From Sulfurihydrogenibium azorense Az-Fu1 (GTDB lineage: Bacteria; Aquificota; Aquificia; Aquificales; Hydrogenothermaceae): DNA of 64,000 bases. The position numbers and the translations under genes are program-made. Of the stretch, positions 9,365 through 18,450 are shown piece after piece. The notes beneath the pieces were generated by a model. That model had not been told where the DNA came from and ran no database searches. It worked only from the letters and a program-made list of their open reading frames with translations. The stretch is taken from contig NC_012438.1 of NCBI RefSeq assembly GCF_000021545.1, positions 928,003 through 992,002 of the forward strand, written 5' to 3'. Positions within the stretch are counted from its first letter, which is position 1. Every line of letters starts with the position of its first letter.

Positions 9365-10087
9365 TTAAATTAGTTGACAGAATCTCTCGTAGTCTTCTTT
9401 TGTGTCTATACCGAGGGTGTCTTTTGATGCTTGGATTACTTTGATTTTGTAGCCGTTATAAAGTAGTCTGAGCTGTTCTAACTTTTCTACCTCTTCTATA
9501 GTTGAAGGGCTGAGTTTAAATGAAAAGTCCAACAAAACTTCTTTTCTATAGCCGTATATACCTATATGTTTTTGAGGTTTTAGTATGTTTAGCATTTTTG
9601 AAAAGTCTATATCTCTGTAAAATGGAATAGGACTTCTTGAGAAGTAAAGGGCGTAATTGTCTTTGTCTATCACGACTTTAACTATGTTTGGGTTTATGTA
9701 GTCTTCTTCTTTTTCTATAGGGTAGGATAAGGTAGCAACTTTGTCTTTTTCAAGTGCTTGGAATATTTTTTTTATATCTTGTGGGTCTACTGTAGGTTCA
9801 TCTCCTTGTAGGTTTACAACAGTGTCATAGTCTAAATCTTTTAACGCAAAGGCTACTCTGTCTGAGCCACTTTTTAAGTCTGAAGGTGTTAGTATCACTT
9901 CTACTGGATAGTCTTTTAAGACATTTTTAAACTCTAAATCATCACACACAACTACAACAGGATAACCAACCTTTAAAGCATTTTCCACAGTCCAAGCTAT
10001 AACAGGTTTGTCTTTTACGGGTAAAAGTAGCTTATCTTTTAACCTTGTAGAGCCTCTACGAGCCGGAATAAATATAGCTTTTTTCAT
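9365..10087 (-). CDS. kdsB: CMP-KDO synthetase
   Basis: The 240-aa protein has nucleotidyltransferase motifs IPARRGSTRLKDKLLLP near the N-terminus, NLQGDEP (metal and nucleotide binding) and the C-terminal TLGIDTKEDYERF typical of KdsB. It activates 3-deoxy-manno-octulosonate with CTP for lipid A core synthesis, so the cell has an LPS-type outer membrane. Its ATG overlaps the upstream GH57 gene stop (ATGA), so the two are translationally coupled. Length matches the family. The downstream 3' spacer before pilY1 is short and carries no clear terminator. Confidence 0.95.
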   Translation of the reverse strand: MKKAIFIPARRGSTRLKDKLLLPVKDKPVIAWTVENALKVGYPVVVVCDDLEFKNVLKDYPVEVILTPSDLKSGSDRVAFALKDLDYDTVVNLQGDEPTVDPQDIKKIFQALEKDKVATLSYPIEKEEDYINPNIVKVVIDKDNYALYFSRSPIPFYRDIDFSKMLNILKPQKHIGIYGYRKEVLLDFSFKLSPSTIEEVEKLEQLRLLYNGYKIKVIQASKDTLGIDTKEDYERFCQLI

Positions 10088-12105
10088 AGGTCTACTATCT
10101 CTAAAGTTATTTTTAGGTTTAACTCTTCTTGAAAATCTGTTAAAAATCCTATACTTAAGCCTTGATTTGTGATGTCTACAGATTTTTCTGACTGGCTAAC
10201 GGTGTTTATAGGGTAGGTAAATATGTCTAACTCTTTATTAAAGTTAAAAATTATTGTTTTTTGAGTGTAGTTATCTTTTAGTTTAAAGGTTATAGATTTG
10301 CCGTGGTATATAGGCTGGGTTAGATGGTGTGGAAGGTTTGCAAAGTGAAAGTTAAACTCACAAACATATTTTAAAATGTCTTTGTAGTCTGTCTGGAGCT
10401 GCAGGAGAGCTGTTATTTTGCTTTCTTCTACTTTGTAGGTTTTTATGAGGATTGTGTTGTACTTTTTATCTTTGTACACTCCTCCTTTTCTTTTAAAGAC
10501 TATCTCATCTTTTGCATACTCAAGGTTAAATGGCTGGTTTGTAAAGTCTGAGTACTCTCTAAAACTACATCTATAAAAAGTTTCTAAGTTGAAGCTGTCA
10601 TCTGTGATGTGGTCTATAAATGAGTTTTTTGTGTACCAGTCGTATATTAGAAGGTCTTTTATGTGCTGTGGGTCTATTTCTAACTGGGCGTTGTGTATGG
10701 TTGTTATTCCTTCTTCGGAAGGTGTGTCTTGTTTTGGGGTTAGCAGGTTTTTGTGGTAGCCTTCTTTTCTTCTTGTTAGTGTGTTTTGGAAGTTAAACTC
10801 TTTGTCTTTTAAGGATAGTTCTGTAAGCTGTCCGGACTCTTTTGAGTCAAAGATTAGTATCATTTTTTGAGTTGTTATTTTTACTTCTTCATAACCGTCA
10901 AGGTCTAAGTCCTTTACTTGGATTTTTGGGGGTTTTGATAGCTTTTCAAGTTCTTTATCGGCTTTTATTATGTATTTGTATGTGTTGTTTCTAAGGTTTG
11001 GTAGGTATAAACCACCAAATATCCCATGCCATAAAACGTCATTACATTGAGATTTTAAAAGGTTTTCTAAAAATTCTTTGTTTTTCTTGTATGGTCTTCC
11101 AGTTGTAGAAAGGTCTAATACTCTTTTGTGGATACGGTTGCTCTCTGGGTACTTGACTAAAAAGTTGTGCCAAATATTGCCTTTTACAAACTTTTCAAAG
11201 TGGTTCTGTAGTCCATTTTTTTCTAAAAACTCTTTTAACTCTTCAAACTCTTGGAAATCTTCTGGGAATAGGCTCCACTCTCCCATCTCGTGGTAAGATG
11301 TAATTGGAAGATATGCAAAACCTATAGGTTTTTCTTCCTTTAGGTAATCTCTGTAGTGATAAGGTTTTACATCTTTTTGAGATGTGATAACTTCTAAAAA
11401 CTGGTTTAACCATCTTTCTTGATAAACCCACCAGTAAGTTTTAGGCCATACACCAAACTTTTCTCCATCGTCAAATATTATACCTGCCGGGTTTACACCG
11501 TATTTTGAGATTGAGTTTAAGTACTCTAAAATCTTTTCTACAGGCTTAAAAGGTATTAAGTATCTTAGGTTTTTATCTATTGGAAATAGGTTTATTTTGT
11601 AGCCATTACTCTCTGTTGTGTAGTATCCGTAGAGAGCTTCTTTTTTAAATCCTGTTGATAAAAAGTGGTAATCATCAACTATTACATACTCTATTCCACA
11701 CTCTACTAAGTCAGTAACTATACTACTGTCCCAAACCCTCTCTGTAAGCCACAGTCCTTTTGGAGTTTGTCCAAAGTTTTCTTTTATAAAGTTGTTTAGT
11801 TTTTCTATCTGGTATTTTCTGTCATCTGACGGTATTACTGCAAGGATAGGCTCGTAAAAACCACCACTAAAAAACTCTATCTGGCCGTTGTAAGATAGGT
11901 CCTGCATAAGTTTAAAAAGGCTTTTATCGTTGTTTTTTATGTACTCAAGAAGCCATCCTGAGTAATGAACTGAGAATTTAAAGTCTGGGTAGTCCTTTAC
12001 CACTTCTAAAAATGGTTTGTAGGCTTTGTTAATGGCATCATCAACCACTTCATAAAAGTTATCTATCGGTTGATGGCAGTGGATACCAAACAAAAGTTTA
12101 ACCAT
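10084..12105 (-). CDS. GH57 4-alpha-glucanotransferase / alpha-amylase
   Basis: The 673-aa cytoplasmic protein has no signal peptide. GH57 motifs appear in order: HCHQP (9-13), GGFYEPI (81-87), GLWLTERVWD with probable nucleophile Glu122, and FDDGEKFG with probable acid Asp213. Spacing and length match the Thermococcus litoralis-type 4-alpha-glucanotransferase. The C-terminal half resembles the beta-sandwich domain of that family. It probably remodels glycogen or maltodextrin chains. It follows a second GH57 gene and precedes kdsB with a coupled ATGA. Start ATG has GGAGAGAGGAG upstream. Glucanotransferase against amylase activity cannot be separated by sequence alone. Confidence 0.88.
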   Translation of the reverse strand: MVKLLFGIHCHQPIDNFYEVVDDAINKAYKPFLEVVKDYPDFKFSVHYSGWLLEYIKNNDKSLFKLMQDLSYNGQIEFFSGGFYEPILAVIPSDDRKYQIEKLNNFIKENFGQTPKGLWLTERVWDSSIVTDLVECGIEYVIVDDYHFLSTGFKKEALYGYYTTESNGYKINLFPIDKNLRYLIPFKPVEKILEYLNSISKYGVNPAGIIFDDGEKFGVWPKTYWWVYQERWLNQFLEVITSQKDVKPYHYRDYLKEEKPIGFAYLPITSYHEMGEWSLFPEDFQEFEELKEFLEKNGLQNHFEKFVKGNIWHNFLVKYPESNRIHKRVLDLSTTGRPYKKNKEFLENLLKSQCNDVLWHGIFGGLYLPNLRNNTYKYIIKADKELEKLSKPPKIQVKDLDLDGYEEVKITTQKMILIFDSKESGQLTELSLKDKEFNFQNTLTRRKEGYHKNLLTPKQDTPSEEGITTIHNAQLEIDPQHIKDLLIYDWYTKNSFIDHITDDSFNLETFYRCSFREYSDFTNQPFNLEYAKDEIVFKRKGGVYKDKKYNTILIKTYKVEESKITALLQLQTDYKDILKYVCEFNFHFANLPHHLTQPIYHGKSITFKLKDNYTQKTIIFNFNKELDIFTYPINTVSQSEKSVDITNQGLSIGFLTDFQEELNLKITLEIVDL

Positions 12106-12118
12106 CTCCTCTCTCCTT

Positions 12119-14158
12119 CTACACTATCCAGTCATAAGTAAAATCTTGGGATATATCAATGTTTAAAACACTGTAAACTGGTAGTTTTTCTATTATTTTA
12201 TCATTTTCTAAAACTGTAAAAGACAGGTCAAAGTTTCTACAGCTGAAAAGTTTTAAAGGAATTGCTATCTCGATAACTTTCTTACTACAGGCTTTTAAGC
12301 CATTGTTTTCATACAGTGTTGATTGAAGTGGGAATGTAAAGTCCATTTCACATGTTGCTAAAATAGATACTTTTAACTTATAACCTTTGTCTGTTATACT
12401 TTCAACTTTCCCATCTAACCTTAGGTAAAGGTTTTCTTCATCGTATCCATAGTAAAGTTTTTCTAAGATAGTATCAAAGGTCATTGATGAAAGGTCAAAC
12501 TTCAAGTCTACCTCTCCACTGTGGAGCCATTCGTAATAGTTCGATACATAGCCATCAATAACTGGTTTTATATAACCTGTAGGTTGTCTTAAAATAAGCT
12601 GTTTATACAGTTTTTTTATAGGTTTTAAAAGGTTTGTAGGGATATCTTTTCCAAGTTTTTCGTAGACTTTTTGTAAGTTTAATCTAAACAAAAGGTCAAA
12701 CCTGTCTGCGTAATGGTTAAAGTGGTCATCTCCGTACCACCAAAACCAATCACTTCCTTGGGCGATAAGAAGGTATTCTTTTGCTTTTTTGTAGTTTTCA
12801 TTTTCTTTTTCAGACTCTAAAACTTGTTTTGCCTGAGATAAATACTCCCAAGCTGTGTTTTTCTCAGGGTGGCCTATCCATGTGGAAAAGTTTCCGTATA
12901 TCCAGCTTCCTGCTTTTACACTGTTTAGATTTTCAACTACTATATCTTTCTTTAAAACTTGTGAAAAAGTGATAACTTCAATCCAGTCTTGATTTGATAA
13001 CTCTGTGTAAAGGCTATCAAAAAAGTCTTTTCCATTGTTCTTATAAAACTCCCAAGCATTCTCTCCATCAAGAATAACACTAACAACCGGATTAAAATCT
13101 ACTTTTTCGTGTATGTACTTTAACCTTGTTATAAAATCTTTTACAGCCTGCTTTTCATCTAAGTTTTGGTATCTAAAACCTATTGCATCAGAAAGATACT
13201 TATCTCTAAAAAATAGATAGACTCCTTCGTATTTATAAACTTTGTATAAGTTCTCTAAGTTTTTATTTCCTAAACTGTTAAATAGTATATCTTCATCAGA
13301 AGCTGTCCATTTAATATTATACTGGCTAAAAAGTTTTAATGTATCATTACTTATACTACTTTCTGACGGCCAAAAACCAGATGGTTTACTTTCAAAAATC
13401 TCTTGGTAAAAGGATATAGCATTTTTGACTTGTAATTCTGCATCATCTTTAAAGTTTACTTTTACTTTAGGTAGTATAATATTTGGTAGAGATTCTTTTG
13501 CAGAAGTTAAGTCTATTAAAAGAGGAATAATAGGATGGTAGTATGGGGTTGTTGATACTTCTATTTTTCTATCACTTTGTAGTTTTTGATAAAAAGGTAT
13601 GATCTCTTTTAAAAATTGTGTAAGCTGGTTTATTAAATCTACTTTATCTTGATGGGTAAAACCTGCTTTCTTATTTGACAAGTTTTTTACAAATTCGTTG
13701 TTTTCTCTTAAGTAATTACCAGTCCAAGACAGTAGAAACAGAACTTGTAAGTCTGCAAGCTCTTGATGGGTAAATTTTGCTGTAGAGGAGTGTTTTTTTA
13801 GGTAGAGTTGATAGTATCTTTCAAAAGGTTTTATCATAGTGTTTAGGTTTGCGTTGAATGATATATCTAAAACGTAGTTTTTTTCTTCTTCTGTTAGAGA
13901 TTCTACAGCTTTTTTAAAAGTTTTTATTAAATAGCAAGAGTCAGGGTCTTGAATGTACTCTTTTAACTGCTTTATCAAAGATGGAACAAGGTTAAAAGTA
14001 GTCTTAATTTTTTCGTATCTACTAACATGCCAAGGCATTTCGTAGTAATCTTTGATAGCGTGTAGAAAAACCCAAGGCATTTCAAAGGTTTGAGTGTAAG
14101 GATTTTTGTAGTAAGGCTGGTGCATATGCCACAAAAAGCAAAGGTATAACTTCTTCAT
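12119..14158 (-). CDS. GH57 alpha-amylase/amylopullulanase-like enzyme
   Basis: About 679 aa from the ATG at 14158, chosen because it forms an ATGA overlap with the upstream stop; an ATG 15 bases earlier is possible. GH57 motifs are HMHQP (11-15), TTPYYHPI (about 203-210), FWPSES with probable nucleophile Glu266, WTASDEDIL (about 284-292) and ILDGENAWE with probable acid Asp364. This pattern is that of amylopullulanase and alpha-amylase GH57 subfamilies and differs from its neighbour, so the two enzymes probably act in sequence on storage glucan. A C-terminal domain after about residue 540 looks like the beta-sandwich of the family. No signal peptide. Confidence 0.85.
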   Translation of the reverse strand: MKKLYLCFLWHMHQPYYKNPYTQTFEMPWVFLHAIKDYYEMPWHVSRYEKIKTTFNLVPSLIKQLKEYIQDPDSCYLIKTFKKAVESLTEEEKNYVLDISFNANLNTMIKPFERYYQLYLKKHSSTAKFTHQELADLQVLFLLSWTGNYLRENNEFVKNLSNKKAGFTHQDKVDLINQLTQFLKEIIPFYQKLQSDRKIEVSTTPYYHPIIPLLIDLTSAKESLPNIILPKVKVNFKDDAELQVKNAISFYQEIFESKPSGFWPSESSISNDTLKLFSQYNIKWTASDEDILFNSLGNKNLENLYKVYKYEGVYLFFRDKYLSDAIGFRYQNLDEKQAVKDFITRLKYIHEKVDFNPVVSVILDGENAWEFYKNNGKDFFDSLYTELSNQDWIEVITFSQVLKKDIVVENLNSVKAGSWIYGNFSTWIGHPEKNTAWEYLSQAKQVLESEKENENYKKAKEYLLIAQGSDWFWWYGDDHFNHYADRFDLLFRLNLQKVYEKLGKDIPTNLLKPIKKLYKQLILRQPTGYIKPVIDGYVSNYYEWLHSGEVDLKFDLSSMTFDTILEKLYYGYDEENLYLRLDGKVESITDKGYKLKVSILATCEMDFTFPLQSTLYENNGLKACSKKVIEIAIPLKLFSCRNFDLSFTVLENDKIIEKLPVYSVLNIDISQDFTYDWIV

Positions 14159-14535
14159 AGGTTGTAAGGCCATTTTGCTACATCTTCTTTTTTAGGGTTA
14201 AAACTCATTATCTCATCAAAACTATAAGGACTTTTTAAAGGTAGGTCTTCTAAATCTTTGTCTGTTTCTTGGGCTATCCAGCCGGTAGCATCTTTCCAAG
14301 CGTCTTCTAAACATTTTTCTATTTTAGATTTTAAAGATGGATTTTCTTCAAGGAGTCTTTTTATCTTATCTTGAGAGGTTATGATGCTTATCCTCCAAAT
14401 TTTTGACCTAAGGTTTGGATAGTTTTCCCATTTGTAAACAAAGTCCTTCTCTTTTAAAAGTTTTATATTCTCTATCAGCCAGTTGTAGTAATCTTTTTCA
14501 TAGAGTTTTTTTAAATCTTGTTTTATTTCTACCAT
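14155..14535 (-). CDS. DUF29 family protein
   Basis: The 126-aa protein opens with LYEKDYYNWLIENIKLLKEKDF, matching the start of DUF29 proteins, followed by a helical region ending in a WKDATGWIAQE stretch. The function of DUF29 is unknown. It sits between the nucleotidyltransferase fusion gene and the GH57 pair and overlaps the latter by ATGA, so it is co-transcribed and probably co-translated with glucan metabolism genes. AGAGGA precedes the ATG. No catalytic motif is apparent. Confidence 0.7.
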   Translation of the reverse strand: MVEIKQDLKKLYEKDYYNWLIENIKLLKEKDFVYKWENYPNLRSKIWRISIITSQDKIKRLLEENPSLKSKIEKCLEDAWKDATGWIAQETDKDLEDLPLKSPYSFDEIMSFNPKKEDVAKWPYNL

Positions 14536-14577
14536 CTCATTTTCCTCTAAAGAACTTAATAAGTTTAAATCTATGCT

Positions 14578-17070
14578 TTAATTTTCTTCTATCCACTTTC
14601 CTATCTTTTCTATGTACTGATTTAGTAAGTCTTGGGCTTTTTCTTCTACATCTGAGTTTACGTAAAGGTGAAGGTTGTCAGAGTACTGGTCTGGAATCAT
14701 CAGTATCCACGTTCTTTTATCGATGAATATTTTTACTCCGTCAATAAAGGAAGCTTCTTTTCCTATGGCTTCTTCTGTAAACTTTCTCATCATCTTACCT
14801 TTTAGGTTAGAAGGGCAGGCAACTACTTTATGGATAAACGTGTGTGGTGGAATGAGTTTTTGAATTTGGGAGAGTCTTAGTTTGGTTTTTCCCATCATCT
14901 CAAGAAGTTTTACAGAGGTAAACATTCCATCGTAGCTAAAGGACATATCTGTAAAGGCGTAGTTTCCTTCAAGGTTTGCAAAGAAGTAGTAATCTTTTAA
15001 GAAGTTTGACTTTAGACCTATAAACTTTCCTCTTTCTATAATGATGTTTTCAAACATCTCATCCATAACCTCTGGAATGTAAACAGGTAGGTATACTTTT
15101 ACTTGTCTACTTACCGTCCTATCTATAAGGTACAGAATAGAAAGTAGAGCTGTCTCGTGGGATAGAATTTCTCCTTCATCAGACACGATTACAACTCTCT
15201 GACCGTTTGGATACATTATAAAACCACAGTCAATAGATAGGACTTTTACTATCTTTGATATCTCTTGAGCTGATTTTTCGTGGAGGGTTGATATTTGAGA
15301 TATTTTCTTTTCATCAAAGTATGCGTTTAGTATTACATTCTCTATTGAAAAGGTGTTTATAATATCTGGGTAGACTATGGAAGTAGAACCGTTTAAAAGG
15401 TCAACTATTATCTTGAATCTACTACTTTGGATAATCTCTTTATCTATTAAAGATAAGAACTTTTCTTTGTAAGACTTTATAGCCATAGGGTCATCTTTTA
15501 TCTCTCCAATCTGGTTGTAGTTTACCCTTCTAAAGTTTTCTCTAAAGAATATCCTTTCTACAGATTTTTCTGTGTTTGTATCTATGGCAAGTCCTTCACT
15601 GTCAAAAAACAGTATCTCTGTGATGGCAGGGTTATCAGGAGACTGTCTAAAGTGAACTCCTGCAACTGCATCACTTTTTGAAAGTAAGTACCTCATAACA
15701 GGAAGAGGCATAAGTTTTAAGTCAACTACATCTAAACCAGCTCCAAGAAGGCCTCCTAAGAAAGACCTTTTAAGCATTCTTGAAGCTCTGTGGTAATCCC
15801 TTGACATTAGTATAGTTTTACCTGCTGGTAAGATAGACCCAAAACTTGCTGCAAGCTTTGCTGCCATTTCGTTGGAAAGCTCTATATTAGTCCTTCCTGA
15901 AACTTTTCCTCCTTCAAATATAGAAGCTCTCCACTTATCTCCCCATATTAAGTTGCTGCTTATAATTGCACTTTCTTCTATAAGTTTGTTTGGCCAGACT
16001 ATCACATCTTTCTCAAAATGTACGTTATCTTTTACCTCTGTTCCTTCTGCTATAATTACTCCATGTTCAGCTCTTACGTTTTTACCTATCTCTACGTTAT
16101 TACAGATAACTGCGTTGTTTAACTTTGTGTTATCTCCAATCTTACAGTCCCACCATATAACACAGTCTTTTAGATAAACGTTGTCTCCTATGTGGGTATT
16201 TTTACCTATAACTACGTTCTCTAAGTAGCAGTTATTACCTATCTTTACATTTTCATCTAAGACTACTTTACCGTTTACCGTTAAGTCTTTAGGAATGTCT
16301 TTAGTTTTTGTGTATAAAACTCCACCGTTTACTTTTATCCTTTCTCCTTCTACATCTAACTTAACTTTATCTAATAAGATATCTTTGTTTACTTCTCTAT
16401 AACTTTCAGGGTTTCCTACGTCTCTCCAGTAGCCCTTTGCATTGTATCCGTAGAGAGTTATACCTTCTTTCATCAATTTAGGGAAAAGGTCCTTACTAAA
16501 GTCAAAAGGAAGGTTGTCAGGTATATAGTTTAGTATCTCTGGTTCTATTACGTATATACCTGTGTTTATAGTATCACTAAAGACTTCTCCCCATCCCGGC
16601 TTTTCTAAAAATCTAAGTATCTTTCCATCTTTGTCTGTTATAACAACTCCAAACTGAAGTGGATCTTCTACCGATGTTAAAGTGATGGTTAACTTTGAAC
16701 CGACAGCTTGGTGAAATCCTATAATCTCTTTTAAATCAAAATCTGTCACCAAGTCTCCACTTATAACTATAAATCTTTCGTCAAGATATTTAGCTGCTTT
16801 CTTTACAGCTCCGGCTGTTCCGTAATCATCATCTGGAAGTACATAATTTATTTTTATTCCAAAGTCTGAGCCGTCTTTAAAGTAGTTTTGAATAACTTCT
16901 GGTTTAAAGTAAAGAAGAATTACTATTTCTGTAATGCCAACAGCTTTTACTTTTTTTATTATATGTTCCATCATAGGTTTGTTTAATACTGGAAGCATTG
17001 GTTTGGGTATGCTGTTAGTTAGAGGTTGGATTCTTGTTCCAAATCCTCCTGCCATTATAACTGCTTTCAT
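14578..17070 (-). CDS. Sugar nucleotidyltransferase - phosphohexomutase fusion
   Basis: About 830 aa. The start is the ATG at 17070, which has AGGGGGA seven bases upstream; 13 upstream in-frame codons are probably untranslated. Residues 1-235 are a Rossmann nucleotidyltransferase (VIMAGGFGTRIQPLTNSIPKPMLPV). Residues about 245-360 are hexapeptide left-handed beta-helix repeats (IGNNCYLENVVIGKNTHIGDN). Residues about 380-830 are an alpha-D-phosphohexomutase domain. Fusions of this type are annotated as mannose-1-phosphate guanylyltransferase/phosphomannomutase. The phosphoserine loop is unusual: SRDYHRASRM instead of the usual GRDxRxSS. It probably feeds GDP-mannose or another activated sugar to the neighbouring glucan/envelope genes; the sugar is not certain. 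Confidence 0.85.
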   Translation of the reverse strand: MKAVIMAGGFGTRIQPLTNSIPKPMLPVLNKPMMEHIIKKVKAVGITEIVILLYFKPEVIQNYFKDGSDFGIKINYVLPDDDYGTAGAVKKAAKYLDERFIVISGDLVTDFDLKEIIGFHQAVGSKLTITLTSVEDPLQFGVVITDKDGKILRFLEKPGWGEVFSDTINTGIYVIEPEILNYIPDNLPFDFSKDLFPKLMKEGITLYGYNAKGYWRDVGNPESYREVNKDILLDKVKLDVEGERIKVNGGVLYTKTKDIPKDLTVNGKVVLDENVKIGNNCYLENVVIGKNTHIGDNVYLKDCVIWWDCKIGDNTKLNNAVICNNVEIGKNVRAEHGVIIAEGTEVKDNVHFEKDVIVWPNKLIEESAIISSNLIWGDKWRASIFEGGKVSGRTNIELSNEMAAKLAASFGSILPAGKTILMSRDYHRASRMLKRSFLGGLLGAGLDVVDLKLMPLPVMRYLLSKSDAVAGVHFRQSPDNPAITEILFFDSEGLAIDTNTEKSVERIFFRENFRRVNYNQIGEIKDDPMAIKSYKEKFLSLIDKEIIQSSRFKIIVDLLNGSTSIVYPDIINTFSIENVILNAYFDEKKISQISTLHEKSAQEISKIVKVLSIDCGFIMYPNGQRVVIVSDEGEILSHETALLSILYLIDRTVSRQVKVYLPVYIPEVMDEMFENIIIERGKFIGLKSNFLKDYYFFANLEGNYAFTDMSFSYDGMFTSVKLLEMMGKTKLRLSQIQKLIPPHTFIHKVVACPSNLKGKMMRKFTEEAIGKEASFIDGVKIFIDKRTWILMIPDQYSDNLHLYVNSDVEEKAQDLLNQYIEKIGKWIEEN

Positions 17071-17188
17071 CTTATTCCCCCTGTATGTACTCACAATAAT
17101 TATAACCAAAATAGATGAGATTTTTCATACTTTGTTTTTTATAAAAGTATTAGAATATTTTAATAATTTTAAAAAATTTGGAGGAATT

Positions 17189-17539
17189 ATGTTTTTAGAT
17201 AAAGAGACTTACAAAAAGATACATATATCGGTAAAGGAGCTGAAAGAAAAAATAGATAAAGGAGAGGATTTTATACTTTTAGATGTTAGAGAGCCTCAAG
17301 AGTATAACTTTTCCAGAATAAAAGAAAAAGAGGCTATGCTTGTTCCTCTTATGAGTCTACCTCGTGTTATAAACAGTCTTCCAAAAGATAAAGATATATA
17401 CGTTCTTTGCAGAAGTGGGAACAGAAGTCTCCAAGTGACTTTATGGCTTTTACAAAACGGTTTTACAAAGGTAAAAAACGTAGAAGGGGGAATCCTTGCT
17501 TGGTCTGACGAGATAGACCCAACGGTACCAAAATATTAA
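17189..17539 (+). CDS. Rhodanese-domain protein
   Basis: The 116-aa single-domain cytoplasmic rhodanese has VREPQEY (about 33-39) and the active loop CRSGNRS with catalytic Cys74. It moves sulfane sulfur between carriers, a likely need in a sulfur-oxidising or sulfur-rich thermophile, but its partner is not known. The ATG at 17189 has GGAGG four bases upstream; in-frame sequence before it is intergenic. It is divergent from the nucleotidyltransferase fusion gene and convergent with the AbiEii-like gene. Confidence 0.9.
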   Translation: MFLDKETYKKIHISVKELKEKIDKGEDFILLDVREPQEYNFSRIKEKEAMLVPLMSLPRVINSLPKDKDIYVLCRSGNRSLQVTLWLLQNGFTKVKNVEGGILAWSDEIDPTVPKY

Positions 17540-17547
17540 TTTTTAAA

Positions 17548-18195
17548 TCAGTTAGAATGTTTTTGATAGCTGTCTTTGTTTAATAAACTTTCAAATATAT
17601 CAAAAACTTCTTTAATGTTTATAGGTTTTTCTAACTGTAAATCTGACAGGTTTAAATCTTTTTCTTTCTTCTTTAGATATTCAAATCTTTTCTTTATAAT
17701 TTCTTCATTTAACAATTTATTTTTCTTTAGTATATCCATAAGATTAGGAGAATTTTTGAAAACTTCTACAGTGTCAATTATATCTCTAATTTTTAAGCTT
17801 TCAGGCCTATAAAATAGCTTCTTTGCTACTATTTCTTCTGGTTGTTCAATAAAAATTTCTTTTGAATTAATTTTTACTTTTTTAGGTTTTAAACCTGTTA
17901 AATTAGGTGCAACTATAAAATCTATTTCTTGATTGTTTAATTTTAACTTTATAAAGTTTGCTTGTTCTACATACTCTTTACTTATTTCTTCTGCTTTTTC
18001 GTTTAATCTTGGAGAAAGCCTTGTAAGTAGCTGTGAATTTTCTAAAAAAATATCTACATCTTTGCTTTTCCTATGATGAAAATAAAACATAAGGGCAGTT
18101 CCACCACCAAAAGTCCAATCATTAATGTTTAAATTCGCTTCTTCTAACACATCTATTGCCAGATTTAACAGGTATGTCCAGTCTTTCTCTTTCAT
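17548..18195 (-). CDS. AbiEii/AbiGii-like nucleotidyltransferase toxin
   Basis: The 215-aa protein has the nucleotidyltransferase signature FGGGTALM (residues 29-36) followed by KSKDVDIF with Asp46 and Asp48 as probable metal ligands, then a C-terminal helical region. These match the AbiEii/AbiGii toxin family (type IV toxin-antitoxin, phage abortive infection; related MenA toxins modify tRNA). It overlaps the small upstream gene by ATGA, as expected for a coupled antitoxin-toxin pair. A housekeeping role cannot be excluded. Confidence 0.78.
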   Translation of the reverse strand: MKEKDWTYLLNLAIDVLEEANLNINDWTFGGGTALMFYFHHRKSKDVDIFLENSQLLTRLSPRLNEKAEEISKEYVEQANFIKLKLNNQEIDFIVAPNLTGLKPKKVKINSKEIFIEQPEEIVAKKLFYRPESLKIRDIIDTVEVFKNSPNLMDILKKNKLLNEEIIKKRFEYLKKKEKDLNLSDLQLEKPINIKEVFDIFESLLNKDSYQKHSN

Positions 18196-18446
18196 ATTTC
18201 AAAAAAATCCTCTAACTGTTGATTTTTTAAACCTCTTGGTTTTATATACTTTTCATAATACTCTTTTAAATTTTCTATTGATATATCATTAGCTATCATC
18301 CATTTAAAAAGTTCTTTAGTTGGTATCTCTGTAAATAAAATCTCTATTCTTTCATCTTGGATATCTGTCATCTCTTTAATAGCTTTTGCAAAAATTTTAT
18401 CATCTATTTCTGTTTTGTAAGCGTTGTTAATTGTGCTTAATTTCAT
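18192..18446 (-). CDS. Putative antitoxin partner of AbiEii-like toxin
   Basis: The 84-aa acidic helical protein shows no recognised DNA-binding domain and is shorter than classical AbiEi antitoxins. It lies directly between hisD (4-bp gap) and the AbiEii-like gene, whose ATG overlaps its stop. Position, size and coupling suggest an antitoxin; the sequence alone does not prove it. Confidence 0.55.
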   Translation of the reverse strand: MKLSTINNAYKTEIDDKIFAKAIKEMTDIQDERIEILFTEIPTKELFKWMIANDISIENLKEYYEKYIKPRGLKNQQLEDFFEI

Positions 18447-18450
18447 ATTA

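Noticed and set aside
13860-14158. Earlier ATG for the second GH57 gene at 14173
   Set aside because: The ATG at 14158 overlaps the previous stop as ATGA and lies directly before the conserved first strand, so it is the better start.
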